Shown piece after piece: positions 32,214-40,982 of a DNA stretch of 64,000 nt. Below the pieces are notes generated by a model. The model searched no databases and was not told the DNA's origin. It saw only the letters and a program-made list of their open reading frames with translations. Both the position numbers and the translations under genes were made by a program. Source of the stretch: Pigmentiphaga sp. H8 (GTDB lineage: Bacteria > Pseudomonadota > Gammaproteobacteria > Burkholderiales > Burkholderiaceae_B); the NCBI RefSeq assembly GCF_003854895.1, contig NZ_CP033966.1, forward strand, positions 3,286,001 through 3,350,000. Reading direction: 5' to 3'. The number at the start of each line of letters is the position of its first letter. Position 1 is the stretch's first letter.

Positions 32214-34150
32214 ACCCGCCCGCCATGCGCGTCCTGCTTGCCGAGGACGATCCCCACGATGCGGAACTGACCCTGGAACGCCTGTCGATCGCGGGACTCA
32301 GCGTGGAGAGCGTGATCGTCAACAACGAGGCCGACTTCATCCGCGCCCTGGACGGCGGGAACTTCGACCTCGTGCTGTCCGACTTCCACATGCCGGGCTT
32401 TCCGGGCAGCGAGGCGCTGCGGATCGTGCGCAGCCACCCCAGCGCGCTGCCCTTCATCTTCGTCTCCGGCGTGCTGGGCGAGGAACACGCGGTCGACATG
32501 CTGAAGGAAGGCGCGACCGACTACGTGCTCAAGCAGCGCCTGGAGCGCCTGCCCATCGTCGTGAGGCGGGCCCTGGACGAAGCCCGCGAACGGCGGTCGC
32601 GGCACGATGCCGAGCGCCGGCTGCGCGAGAGCGAAACCTATTTCGGGCAGTTGATCGACGCGCTGCGCGATTACTCGGTGGCCACGCTGTCGCTGGACGG
32701 CACGATAGAAAGCTGGAATCGCGCCTCGGAATGGCTGTTCGGCTATCCGGCCGAAGAGGTGATCGGACGGCCCGGCGACATGTTCAACCTTCCGCCCGAG
32801 CCGGGCCAGCCCGAGCCCGGCTCGCTGCGCCAGCAGCTCGCCGACATCGGCACCGGCAACAGCCTGGCCGAGGAGCGCTGGCTGATGCGCAAGAACGGCG
32901 CCACCTTCTACGCCTCGGTGGTGACCACCGCCATCTTCGGCAACGGCGGCGCCGTGCACGGCTTCTCCCGCATCGTGCGCGACATGACCGACAGCCGGGT
33001 CGCGGCCGACCTGCTGCAGATGGCCAAGGAACAGGCCGAGGCCGCCAACCGCGCCAAGGACCGGTTCCTGGCCGTGCTCTCGCACGAACTGCGCACGCCG
33101 CTGGGGCCCATCTACGCGGCGGCGCAGGCGCTGGACCTGCGCCAGGACCTGGCCCCCGAATGCCGCCGCAGCGTCGAACTGATCAAGCGCAACGTCGAGG
33201 TCGAGGCTCGCCTGATCGACGACCTGCTGGACATCTCCAAGATCGTCAACGACAAGCTGAGCCTGCGCCTGGAACCCACCGATCTCGTTGGCATCCTGAA
33301 CGGGATCGCCGAGATCTTCCGCGAGGAAGCCGCCGCTCGCCACATCGAGCTGCATTACACGCCCCTGCCCTACCCGGTCATCGTGCAGGCCGACCCGGCC
33401 CGCCTGCAGCAGATCGTCTGGAACCTGCTGAAGAACGCCATCAAATTCACGCCGCGCGGCGGCGAGATACGCGTCACCATGTACCAGCCGGTGCCGGGCA
33501 GGATCGCGGTGGACGTCTCGGACACGGGCATAGGCATCCCCCCGCAGGCCCTCAAGCGCATCTTCGATGCCTTCGACCAGGGCGAGGAAGACGCCGCCCA
33601 GTCGCGCGGCGGCCTGGGGCTGGGGCTGGCCATCGCCAGCTCGCTGGCGCAGCGCCACGGCGGCACCCTGAGCGTGCGCAGCGACGGCCAGGGCAAAGGC
33701 ACGACCTTCACGCTGACGCTGGACGACCCGGCCAGCGGCTCCCTGCACGCCCCCACCGAGGAGACCCTTCCCGTGTCCGCTCCCCTGGTCCGCCCCGCCA
33801 CCATCCTGCTGGTCGAGGACAACATCGATACCGCCGAGGCCATGCAGTTCCTGCTGGCCGAATACGGCTACGAGGTCGAGGTCGCGGAAAACGTGGCGGC
33901 GGCCTGCCGCTGCGTCGACGCCAGGCGCTACGACGTCCTGGTCAGCGACATGGGGCTGCCCGACGGCGACGGCATCGACGTGCTGCGGCGCTACGCTCCC
34001 CAGCCCGACCAGATCGCGGTCGCGCTCACGGGCTATGGCATGGAATCCGACGTGCGCCGCTGCCTGGACGCCGGCTTCGCCTTCCACCTGACCAAGCCGC
34101 TGGACATCGACCAGTTGATCCGCGTCCTGCAGCGCGACCCCCAGCCTTGA
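32210..34150 (+). CDS. hybrid sensor kinase: REC-PAS-HisKA-HATPase-REC
   Basis: A 646-aa soluble hybrid kinase. Receiver 1 spans about 5-120 with D58 (VLSDFHMPG) and K108. The PAS domain is at about 143-260. HisKA has H292 (VLSHELRTPLG). The ATPase domain has N409 (NLLKNAIKFTPRGG) and GLGLGLAIAS. Receiver 2 spans about 530-645 with D580 (VSDMGLPDGDG) and K629. The GTG at 32210 overlaps the preceding stop; the internal ATG at 32225 is an alternative that loses only five residues. No membrane segment. With the upstream kinase and receiver it can form a phosphorelay; an intrinsic terminator follows directly. Confidence 0.9.
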   Translation: MNPPAMRVLLAEDDPHDAELTLERLSIAGLSVESVIVNNEADFIRALDGGNFDLVLSDFHMPGFPGSEALRIVRSHPSALPFIFVSGVLGEEHAVDMLKEGATDYVLKQRLERLPIVVRRALDEARERRSRHDAERRLRESETYFGQLIDALRDYSVATLSLDGTIESWNRASEWLFGYPAEEVIGRPGDMFNLPPEPGQPEPGSLRQQLADIGTGNSLAEERWLMRKNGATFYASVVTTAIFGNGGAVHGFSRIVRDMTDSRVAADLLQMAKEQAEAANRAKDRFLAVLSHELRTPLGPIYAAAQALDLRQDLAPECRRSVELIKRNVEVEARLIDDLLDISKIVNDKLSLRLEPTDLVGILNGIAEIFREEAAARHIELHYTPLPYPVIVQADPARLQQIVWNLLKNAIKFTPRGGEIRVTMYQPVPGRIAVDVSDTGIGIPPQALKRIFDAFDQGEEDAAQSRGGLGLGLAIASSLAQRHGGTLSVRSDGQGKGTTFTLTLDDPASGSLHAPTEETLPVSAPLVRPATILLVEDNIDTAEAMQFLLAEYGYEVEVAENVAAACRCVDARRYDVLVSDMGLPDGDGIDVLRRYAPQPDQIAVALTGYGMESDVRRCLDAGFAFHLTKPLDIDQLIRVLQRDPQP

Positions 34151-34154
34151 TACC

Positions 34155-34175
34155 CCGGCGCTACCGTCGGTTTTT
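34155..34175 (+). terminator. rho-independent terminator of the kinase operon
   Basis: CCGGCG and CGTCGG pair (one G-U) around the tetraloop CTAC and are followed at once by TTTTT, 5 bp after the hybrid kinase stop codon. Confidence 0.65.
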
Positions 34176-34233
34176 AAGGATGGGCTAAAATCGGGCGCAA
34201 ATTATTTACTATTTTGCATAAATCGCCCGTCCC

Positions 34234-35130
34234 ATGGACCGCTTCAAGCAGATCGAATCCTTCGTCTCGGCCGTCGTACGCGGAAGCCTGTCGGCCGCGG
34301 CCCGCAGCGAAGGCGTCGCGCCCGCCGTCATCGGCCGGCGCATCGATGCGCTGGAAGCCCGGCTGGGCGTCAAGCTGCTGATCCGCACCACGCGCAAGAT
34401 CTCGCTCAGCGCCGAAGGCACGGAATTCTTCGAGGAATGCCAGCAGATCCTGCAAACGCTCGAGAACGCCGAGAACAGCGTGGCGGCCGGCGGCGAACAT
34501 CCCAAGGGGCATTTCCGCGTCACCGCGCCCGGCGGTTTCGGCCGGCGCCACGTCGCGCCCCTGCTGCCGCGGCTGCTGGATGCCCATCCCGGCATCACCG
34601 TGACACTGGACCTGAGCGACCGGCTGGTGGACCTGGTCAACGAAGGCTATGACTGCGCCATCCGGATCGGCGACCTGGCCGACTCCAGCATGGTCAGCGT
34701 GCGCCTGGCCGACAACCGCCGCATGGTCGTCGCCGCGCCCGCCTACCTGCGCCGGCACGGCACCCCGCAGCACCCCACCGACCTGGCACGCCACAACTGC
34801 CTGTCCTTCGGCACCGGCGTCAATCAGGCGCGCGGCTGGCTCTTCGCCGTCGACGGCAAGACGACACCGCAGCGCGTATCGGGTACGCTGGAATGCACCG
34901 ACGGCGCCGTGCTCCATGCCTGGACGCTGGACGGACGGGGGCTGGCATGGCGATCGCTGTGGGAAATCGAGGACGACCTCAAGGAAGGCCGGCTGGTGAC
35001 GGTGCTCGACGAATTCGCCGCGCCCCCCAACGCCATCTACGCCGTGTATCCTCAGCGCAAGCATCTGCCGCTGCGCGTCCGGGTCTTCATCGACATGCTG
35101 CGGCAAAGCTACGCCAAGCGCCTGCCCTAG
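34234..35130 (+). CDS. LysR-family transcriptional regulator
   Basis: A 298-aa LysR-type regulator with the winged helix at about 1-60 (MDRFKQIESFVSAVVRGSLSAAARSEGVAPAVIGRRIDALEARLG in sequence order) and an effector domain from about 90 (GHFRVTAPGGFGRRHVAPLLPRLL). It is of the CrgA/PtrR-like short type. No metabolic gene diverges from it. The AT-rich leader carries GCAAA and TTTGC arms around 11 bp (about 34198-34218), a possible autoregulatory site. Its target is unknown. Confidence 0.85.
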   Translation: MDRFKQIESFVSAVVRGSLSAAARSEGVAPAVIGRRIDALEARLGVKLLIRTTRKISLSAEGTEFFEECQQILQTLENAENSVAAGGEHPKGHFRVTAPGGFGRRHVAPLLPRLLDAHPGITVTLDLSDRLVDLVNEGYDCAIRIGDLADSSMVSVRLADNRRMVVAAPAYLRRHGTPQHPTDLARHNCLSFGTGVNQARGWLFAVDGKTTPQRVSGTLECTDGAVLHAWTLDGRGLAWRSLWEIEDDLKEGRLVTVLDEFAAPPNAIYAVYPQRKHLPLRVRVFIDMLRQSYAKRLP

Positions 35131-35188
35131 CCTTCCCGGGCTGGCGCCCGCCCAGGCCGCCGCGGCCGGCTCAGAACAAAGACACGCC

Positions 35189-35914
35189 ATGACCAAACGC
35201 ATTCCAGTTACCCCAGACTCCGTACGCTGCTCGACCTGCGGGCTGGGGCAGTTCTGCCTGCCCGTGGGCATGGCCGCGGAGGACGCCGGCCGCATGGACG
35301 AACTGGTGCAGCAGCGTGTGCGGCTGGCCCGGGGCGAATCCCTCTTTCGCTTCGAGGACGGCCTGGACGCCGTCTACGGCATCCGCTTCGGCACCCTGAA
35401 GACCTATCTCGAACTGGCCGACGGCCGCCAGCAGATCACCGGCTTTCACCTGCCTGGCGAAATCGTCGGGCTGGACGGCCTGGGCCGCAACAGCCACGCC
35501 TCGACCGCCATCGCGCTGGAGGACAGCGAGGTCTGTGTGATCCCGGTGCGCGACCTGTCCTCGCTGGCCAACCACCTGCCTTCGCTGCAGCGCCAGCTCA
35601 TGCGGCTGATGAGCCGCGAAATCGAACAGGACCAGCAGATGCTGCTGTCCCTGGGCACGATGCGCGCCGAGGAGCGGCTGGCCGTGTTCCTGATCAGCCT
35701 GTCGGAACGCCTGGCCGCACGCGGCTATTCCTCGTCGGCCTTCGTGCTGCGCATGAGCCGCGAGGAAATCGGCAACTTCCTCGGGCTGACCCTCGAAACC
35801 GTGAGCCGCCTATTCTCGCGCTTCGCCAAGTCCGGCGTGCTGCGCATCCAGCAGAAGCAGGTCGAGATCCTCGACATGCCGGCGCTGCGGCGCCTGGCCG
35901 GCCCCCATTGCTAG
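35189..35914 (+). CDS. fnr: FNR/Btr-type oxygen-responsive regulator
   Basis: A 241-aa Crp/Fnr regulator. The N-terminal cysteines C14, C17 and C23 (RCSTCGLGQFC) plus internal C116 (SEVCVIP) match the four ligands of the oxygen-labile 4Fe-4S cluster, so it should sense O2. The cyclic-nucleotide-like beta roll covers about 40-125. The dimer helix follows, then the recognition helix LGLTLETVSRLFSRF with the E-SR contact set that reads TTGAT half-sites. In Bordetella this gene is called btr. It is followed after 10 bp by sapC, a probable co-transcribed partner. Confidence 0.92.
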   Translation: MTKRIPVTPDSVRCSTCGLGQFCLPVGMAAEDAGRMDELVQQRVRLARGESLFRFEDGLDAVYGIRFGTLKTYLELADGRQQITGFHLPGEIVGLDGLGRNSHASTAIALEDSEVCVIPVRDLSSLANHLPSLQRQLMRLMSREIEQDQQMLLSLGTMRAEERLAVFLISLSERLAARGYSSSAFVLRMSREEIGNFLGLTLETVSRLFSRFAKSGVLRIQQKQVEILDMPALRRLAGPHC

Positions 35915-35924
35915 CAGGAAATCG

Positions 35925-36656
35925 ATGACCACCTCCCCCCAGGCGGGCGCCAACGCCCCCATGTTCGCCCAGGCCCGCGCCCTGGACCCGCAGCGCCACG
36001 CCCATCTGCGGTTCGACCGCCAGGCCGGCTACGCCTTCGCGCGCGGCCAGACCGCGGTGCCGCTGGTGGCCACGGAGTTCGCGATGGCGGCGCGCGACCT
36101 GCCCATCGTGTTCGCCGGCGAGGAGCAGATGCCCATGGCGGTGCTGGGCCTGCGCAACGCGCAGAACCTGATGGTGGACGACGCGGGGCGGTGGCGGCCC
36201 AGCCGCTACATTCCCGCGCACCTGCGGCGCTATCCGTTCATCCTGCAGGAAGATCCGGCCAGCCAGCGCTACGCGCTGTGCGTGGACGAGGACGCCGAAC
36301 ACCTGCGCAGTTCCGCCGCCGATGCCCAGCCCCTGTTCGAGGGTGGGCAGCCCGCTCCCGTGGTCGGGGAAATGCTGCAATTCCTGGGAGAACTCCAGGC
36401 CGGCCTGGCCATGACGCGCGACTACGTCGCGGCCCTGCGGGCCGAGAACCTGCTGATCCCGCGCCAGGTGGCCGTGGACCTGCAAGGCGGCGAGCGCGTC
36501 ACGCTGGATGGCTTCCTGGTCGTTGACGAGACCCGCTTCGACCAGTTGCCGGACGCCACGGCCGCCGCGTGGATGCGCAAGGGCTGGCTGGCCATGACCT
36601 ACTTCCATCTGCAATCGCGGCTGAACTGGGGCCACCTGGTCACGCTGGCCGGCTAG
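35925..36656 (+). CDS. SapC-family protein
   Basis: A 243-aa cytoplasmic protein of the SapC family (name from an S-layer-associated gene of Campylobacter; the molecular role is unclear). Typical parts are the N-terminal YAFARGQTAVPLVATEFAMAARDLPIVFA, RYIPAHLRRYPF, and the C-terminal WLAMTYFHLQSRLNWGHLV. The start at 35925 has AGCAGGAA upstream and lies 10 bp after the fnr-like gene, so expression is probably tied to it. It converges with a LysR gene after 10 bp. Confidence 0.85.
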   Translation: MTTSPQAGANAPMFAQARALDPQRHAHLRFDRQAGYAFARGQTAVPLVATEFAMAARDLPIVFAGEEQMPMAVLGLRNAQNLMVDDAGRWRPSRYIPAHLRRYPFILQEDPASQRYALCVDEDAEHLRSSAADAQPLFEGGQPAPVVGEMLQFLGELQAGLAMTRDYVAALRAENLLIPRQVAVDLQGGERVTLDGFLVVDETRFDQLPDATAAAWMRKGWLAMTYFHLQSRLNWGHLVTLAG

Positions 36657-36666
36657 CCGCCGCGCC

Positions 36667-37626
36667 TCACGCCGCTTCCGGACACACCGGCGGCGTCGGG
36701 CCGGCTCCCACCTTGCGCAGGCTGGCGCCTATGTGCAGGTCGGCGATCTGCCGGCGCAGCCAGGTGTTGGCGCTGTCATGGTGGTAGCGCGCATGCCAGA
36801 ACTGGCGCATGTGCGTATGCGGGGTCTGGAAAGGCAGCCGCGACCAGGTCGCCCCGGCCGCATCGTCGGTGATGGCCTGGGCGATGACCTCGGGCACCGT
36901 GACGATCAGGTCCGTCTGCGCCAGGATCTTGGGCAGCACCAGGTAGTTGGGCACGCGCAGCGCCACCTCGCGCCGGTGCCCCTGCTTGCCCAGTTCCTTT
37001 TCGATCTGCAGGTCGGTCTTGTTGGCCGTCACCACCAGGTGCCGTGCCGCGAGGTATTCATCCAGCGTGATCGCCTCGCCCGCCTTGCGAAAGCCGTTGC
37101 CCATCACGCAGACGTGCTGGTCGACGAACAGGCCCTGCTGGTAGAAGCCGCTCTGCAGCTCCTGCAGGTTGCCGACCGCGAGGTCGGCGTCGCCGTTCTC
37201 CAGCGCCGCCCGGTAATGCTCCCGGCTCAGGCTGCTGACCTCCAGGCTGATGCCCGGCGCCGACGATTTGAAGCGCGCCACGAGCTGCGGCAGCACCAGG
37301 AACTGGGAAAAATCGGACATCAGCAGCGTGAAGCTGCGCTGGCTGGAGGCCGGATCGAAGCCGCTGGCCTGCTCGAAACCGTTGCGCACCAGCTCCAGCG
37401 CGCGCAGCACGCTGCCCGCCAGTTCGGACGCATACGAGGTGGGTTCCATGCCGCCCTGCGTGCGCACGAACAAGGGGTCGTTGCATTGGTTGCGCAAACG
37501 CAGCAGGGCATTGCTCATGGACGGCTGGGACAGGCCTACCCGTTCCCCCGCGCGCGTCACGTTGCGCTCGAGATAGAGCGCCTCGAAGACCAGCAGGAGA
37601 TTCAGGTCGAGCTTGTTGATGTCCAT
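36667..37626 (-). CDS. LysR-family regulator, NahR/NodD-like
   Basis: A 319-aa LysR regulator of the group that includes NahR, LinR and NodD: MDINKLDLNLLLVFEALYLERNVTRAGERVGLSQPSMS read in order gives the helix-turn-helix (about 6-65), then SFTLLMSDFSQFLVLPQLV opens the effector domain. Members often control aromatic catabolism. It lies 73 bp downstream of the cupin gene in the same direction as the long catabolic operon, so it may be its local regulator or be separately transcribed. Confidence 0.85.
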   Translation of the reverse strand: MDINKLDLNLLLVFEALYLERNVTRAGERVGLSQPSMSNALLRLRNQCNDPLFVRTQGGMEPTSYASELAGSVLRALELVRNGFEQASGFDPASSQRSFTLLMSDFSQFLVLPQLVARFKSSAPGISLEVSSLSREHYRAALENGDADLAVGNLQELQSGFYQQGLFVDQHVCVMGNGFRKAGEAITLDEYLAARHLVVTANKTDLQIEKELGKQGHRREVALRVPNYLVLPKILAQTDLIVTVPEVIAQAITDDAAGATWSRLPFQTPHTHMRQFWHARYHHDSANTWLRRQIADLHIGASLRKVGAGPTPPVCPEAA

Positions 37627-37675
37627 GGCAGCATGACTATATCCGCCGGGTCCCGAATAGACAATGCGGGCCCCG

Positions 37676-37697
37676 GCTTCCGACTGAACCCGGAAGC
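37676..37697 (-). terminator. hairpin after the catabolic operon
   Basis: Arms GCTTCCG and CGGAAGC enclose 8 bases, 3 bp after the cupin stop codon in the direction of transcription. A C/G-rich stretch follows instead of T residues, so any termination would be weak or rho-assisted. Confidence 0.3.
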
Positions 37698-37699
37698 GG

Positions 37700-38212
37700 C
37701 TAGCGGATGAACCGCCGCACGTAGTCCTCGCCCAGGCCCACTTCCCGGTAGTGGCGCCTGCACATCTCGATCTTGCTGAACACGTCCTCGTAGCCGATCT
37801 GCATGCCCTGCTCGTCCAGGTAGACCATGGCGCCGCTGACGTTGAAAAAGGTGATCATCTCGTCGTGCTCGGCATTCGCGTCCACCGTCAGGGTGTGGAT
37901 TTCGCCGGGCGGCTCGAACACGAAGCGGCCGGCCGAGGCCACCCAATCGTGCTCCAGGTAGCGCCAGGAGCCCTTGATGACGTAGCCGAACACCGGCGCG
38001 GGATGGATGTGCCGGCTCAGGACGCCCGAACGGCGCACCCGCAGCAGGTTGCACCAGCCGCCGCCCAGCGTGTTCAGGAACAGCGGACGGAACCAGACGT
38101 TGGGCGCCTGCGGCACCCAGACGCGCTCGTCGGCGGGGATGGCGTCGATCGCGATCTCGGGCAGGATGCCCGGCAGTTGCGCCAGGGGCTGGGCGAACAC
38201 GGTTCCGGTCAT
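37700..38212 (-). CDS. cupin protein, 2,4'-dihydroxyacetophenone-dioxygenase-like
   Basis: A 170-aa single-domain cupin. Motif 1 is seen as GVLSRHIHPAPVFGYVIKG and motif 2 as GRFVFEPPGEIHTLTVD, giving His/His/Glu/His-type metal ligands. The overall pattern recalls the 2,4'-dihydroxyacetophenone dioxygenase/ChrR-like cupins, which cleave C-C bonds of hydroxylated side chains, but an isomerase or other role is possible. The ATG overlaps the stop of the dehydratase gene (ATGA). It is the last gene of the ten-gene minus-strand catabolic run. Confidence 0.72.
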   Translation of the reverse strand: MTGTVFAQPLAQLPGILPEIAIDAIPADERVWVPQAPNVWFRPLFLNTLGGGWCNLLRVRRSGVLSRHIHPAPVFGYVIKGSWRYLEHDWVASAGRFVFEPPGEIHTLTVDANAEHDEMITFFNVSGAMVYLDEQGMQIGYEDVFSKIEMCRRHYREVGLGEDYVRRFIR

Positions 38213-39954
38213 GCCGGGTCTCCTTGCCGGCCATCACCGGCATCGTCGGGGCGCGCCGATGCGCGCAGGAAATCGAAGTCGCAGCCATGCTCGGCCTGCA
38301 TCACGTGCCGCTGGTACAACCACTGGTAGCCGCGCTGCGCCATCGGCCGCGCGGGTGTCCAGCCGGCGCGGCGGCGCTCCAGCTCGGCCTCGTCCACCAG
38401 CAGGTCGATCGTGCGCCGCGCCACCGACAGGCGGATCGGGTCGCCGTTCCTGACCAGGGCCAGCGGACCGCCCGCCGCGGCCTCGGGCGAGACGTGCAGC
38501 ACCACGGTGCCGTATGCGGTACCACTCATCCGAGCGTCCGAGATGCGCACCATGTCGCGCACGCCCTGGCGTGCCAGTTTGGCCGGGATCGGGATGTAGC
38601 CGGCCTCGGGCATGGCGGCCGCCAGCGGCCCGGCATTGCGCAGCACCAGCACGTCGTCGGGCCGCACGTCCAGGTCTTCGGCATCGAGCCGCTCGGCCAT
38701 GTCCTCCAGGGTGTCGAAAACCACCGCCCTGCCGGTATGCTCGAACAGCGCTTCGTCCGCCGCCGCGCGCTTGATCAGCGCGCCGTGGGGCGCGAGCGAA
38801 CCCGACAGGGCCAGCAGCCCGCCCTCGGGCTTGAGCGGTTGGGCGCGCGGCCGGATCACCGCGCGGTCCACCCAGGCGTCGCGCTGCGCGTCCAGCAGTT
38901 CGCCCACCGTGCGGCCGGTCACGGTCAGGCAGTCCAGGTGCAGCAGCTCGCGCAGTTCGCGCAGGATGGCCTGCACGCCGCCGGCCGCGTACAGGTCCTC
39001 CATGTAATGCGAACCCGTGGGCTTGAGATCGACCAGTACCGGCGTCTCTTCCGACAGCCGGTTCAGCCGCGCGGCGTCCACCGGCAATCCGAGCCGTCCG
39101 GCGATTGCCGTCAGGTGCAGGACCGCGTTGGTCGATCCGCTGATCGCCAGCAGCACCCGCAGCGCGTTGTCCACCGCCTTGCCGGTCACGATGGCGTCCG
39201 GCCGCAGGCCGTCCCGCGCCAGCCTGACCGCCTGCGCGCCCGAGGCCTCGGCGGCCCGCAGGCGATCGGCGTGGACCGCCGGAATCGCCGCCGTGTGCGG
39301 CAGCATCATGCCCAGCGCCTCGGCCACGCAGGCCATGGTGCTGGCCGTGCCCATGACCGCGCAGGTCCCCGCCGTGGTCGCCAGGTTGCCTTCGATCGCG
39401 CCGATCTCGCCGGCGTCGATGGCGCCGGCGCGGTAGCGGCCCCAATGCCGCCGGCAATCGGTACAGGCGCCCAGGCGCTCGCCGCGATGGCGGCCCGTCA
39501 TCATGGGCCCGCCCACCAGCTGGATGGCCGGGCATCCGGCCGACAGCGCCCCCATCAATTGGGCCGGCACGGTCTTGTCGCAACCGCCCACCAGCACCAC
39601 CGCGTCCATGGGCTGGGCACGGATCATCTCTTCCACGTCCATGGACATCAGGTTGCGAAACATCATGCTGGTCGGATGCAGGAACGGCTCGCCCAGCGAG
39701 ATGCTGGGAAACTCCATGGGCAGCCCGCCCGCGGCCAGCACGCCGCGCTTGACCGCCTGGATCAGCTCGGGAAAATGCCGGTGGCAGTTGTTGAACTCGC
39801 CGCCGGGATGCGCGATGCCGATGACGGGCCGTGCCAGCGCCTCGCGCGTGTGCCCCATGGACAAGGCGAACGAGCGGCGCAGGAAGCGCGCGAACTCGCT
39901 GTCGCCGTAGTGGGTCAGGCCCCGGTCCAGGCCTTGGGGCGGCTCGTCATGCAT
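38209..39954 (-). CDS. IlvD/Edd-family dehydratase
   Basis: A 581-aa Fe-S dehydratase that removes water from 2,3-dihydroxy acids to give 2-oxo acids. Cluster-ligand regions are EFNNCHRH near the N-terminus, VGGCDKTVPAQLMG and TAGTCAVMGTASTM; ISDARMSGTAYG is also present. Biosynthetic IlvD usually reads SCD in the second motif and its sequence is tighter, so this is more like the aldonate (arabinonate/galactonate-type) or catabolic subgroup. It overlaps the hydroxyacid dehydrogenase gene by 8 bp and the cupin by 4 bp. The in-frame ATG at 39954 is used. Confidence 0.82.
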   Translation of the reverse strand: MHDEPPQGLDRGLTHYGDSEFARFLRRSFALSMGHTREALARPVIGIAHPGGEFNNCHRHFPELIQAVKRGVLAAGGLPMEFPSISLGEPFLHPTSMMFRNLMSMDVEEMIRAQPMDAVVLVGGCDKTVPAQLMGALSAGCPAIQLVGGPMMTGRHRGERLGACTDCRRHWGRYRAGAIDAGEIGAIEGNLATTAGTCAVMGTASTMACVAEALGMMLPHTAAIPAVHADRLRAAEASGAQAVRLARDGLRPDAIVTGKAVDNALRVLLAISGSTNAVLHLTAIAGRLGLPVDAARLNRLSEETPVLVDLKPTGSHYMEDLYAAGGVQAILRELRELLHLDCLTVTGRTVGELLDAQRDAWVDRAVIRPRAQPLKPEGGLLALSGSLAPHGALIKRAAADEALFEHTGRAVVFDTLEDMAERLDAEDLDVRPDDVLVLRNAGPLAAAMPEAGYIPIPAKLARQGVRDMVRISDARMSGTAYGTVVLHVSPEAAAGGPLALVRNGDPIRLSVARRTIDLLVDEAELERRRAGWTPARPMAQRGYQWLYQRHVMQAEHGCDFDFLRASARPDDAGDGRQGDPA

Positions 39955-40945
39955 GGACCGCCCCCAGACCGTCGCGCACGGCGGGATTCACCATGGCGCG
40001 AGGCTGCCGTCCTCCCAAGGCATCCAGCAGGTTGGCCACCGCCAGTTCCATCATCGCGCGCCGCGTCTCCACCGTGGCGCTGCCCGCATGCGCCTGCAGC
40101 ACCACGTTGGACAGCGCGCACAGCGGACTGGCGGGGTCCAGCGGCTCGCGTTCCATCACGTCCAGCCCGGCTCCCGCGATACGGCCGTCCCGCAGCGCCT
40201 GGACCAGCGCCGCCTCGTCCACCACCGCCCCGCGCGCGGTATTGATCAGATAAGCCGAAGGCTTCATGGCCTCGAACTCGCGCATCCCCACCGAGCCGCG
40301 CGTCCCGGCGGACAGGGGGACGTGCACGCTCAGGAAATCGGACTCGGCCAGCAGTTGATCGCGCGAGCGGTAGGCGGCCAGCCCCTCTTGCTCGGACGGC
40401 GTGTCGCGGTTGCGATTGTGATAGATCACCCGCATGTCGAAGGCCTGCGCGCGCCGGGCCACCATGCGGCCGATGCGGCCCATGCCCAGCAGCCCCAAGG
40501 TCTTGCCCGCCAGGTCCGCGGTCAGCGGCGCGGGCCCCCGCATCCAGGCGCCCCGGCGCACGTAGGCGTCGCCTTCCACCATGTCCCGCGCCAGGCAGAT
40601 CACGAAGCCCATCGTCAGGTCGGCCACCGCGCGATCGAGCACGCCCGGCGTATTGCAGACCAGCACGCCTCCCCGTGTGGCACGCGGCACATCGACGTTG
40701 TCGTAGCCCACGGCGAAATTGGACACCACCTTGACGGCCGGCAGCGCCTCCAGCGTGGCGGCGTCCACCGGGGTGCGCACCGTGCACAGCACGCCGCGCG
40801 CCATGGCGCGGTCGGCGGCGGATACCGCCTCGTCCAGCCGCTGGCCCGTGGGTACGTCGACGATCCTGCAGGCCGCCTCGATGGCCGCGCGCAGGTCGGG
40901 CGGCACGGGAGCGCTGACGATGACAGTGGGCAGGGATTGCGGCAT
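39947..40945 (-). CDS. D-isomer-specific 2-hydroxyacid dehydrogenase
   Basis: A 332-aa NAD(P)-dependent dehydrogenase of the glyoxylate/hydroxypyruvate/phosphoglycerate group. The Rossmann motif is GLLGMGRIGRMVARRAQAF with HNRNRD at the cofactor ribose, where Arg suggests NADP(H). The substrate loop is SNFAVGYDNVDV. The catalytic Arg is in INTARGAVVDE and the Glu/His pair near MEREPLDP. The proton-shuttling His is expected in LQAHAGSAT. The start at 40945 has GGAGAAG; an upstream in-frame start would add ten residues. It could interconvert a 2-hydroxy acid with the 2-oxo acid used by the TPP enzyme. Confidence 0.85.
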   Translation of the reverse strand: MPQSLPTVIVSAPVPPDLRAAIEAACRIVDVPTGQRLDEAVSAADRAMARGVLCTVRTPVDAATLEALPAVKVVSNFAVGYDNVDVPRATRGGVLVCNTPGVLDRAVADLTMGFVICLARDMVEGDAYVRRGAWMRGPAPLTADLAGKTLGLLGMGRIGRMVARRAQAFDMRVIYHNRNRDTPSEQEGLAAYRSRDQLLAESDFLSVHVPLSAGTRGSVGMREFEAMKPSAYLINTARGAVVDEAALVQALRDGRIAGAGLDVMEREPLDPASPLCALSNVVLQAHAGSATVETRRAMMELAVANLLDALGGRQPRAMVNPAVRDGLGAVHA

Positions 40946-40982
40946 GGCACTTCTCCGGATCAGATGGACGCTCATCCGGCGC

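Noticed and set aside
38209..39954. Biosynthetic IlvD
   Set aside because: Motifs around the cluster cysteines differ from the usual IlvD forms and the neighbours are oxygenase and dehydrogenase genes, pointing to a catabolic IlvD/Edd relative.
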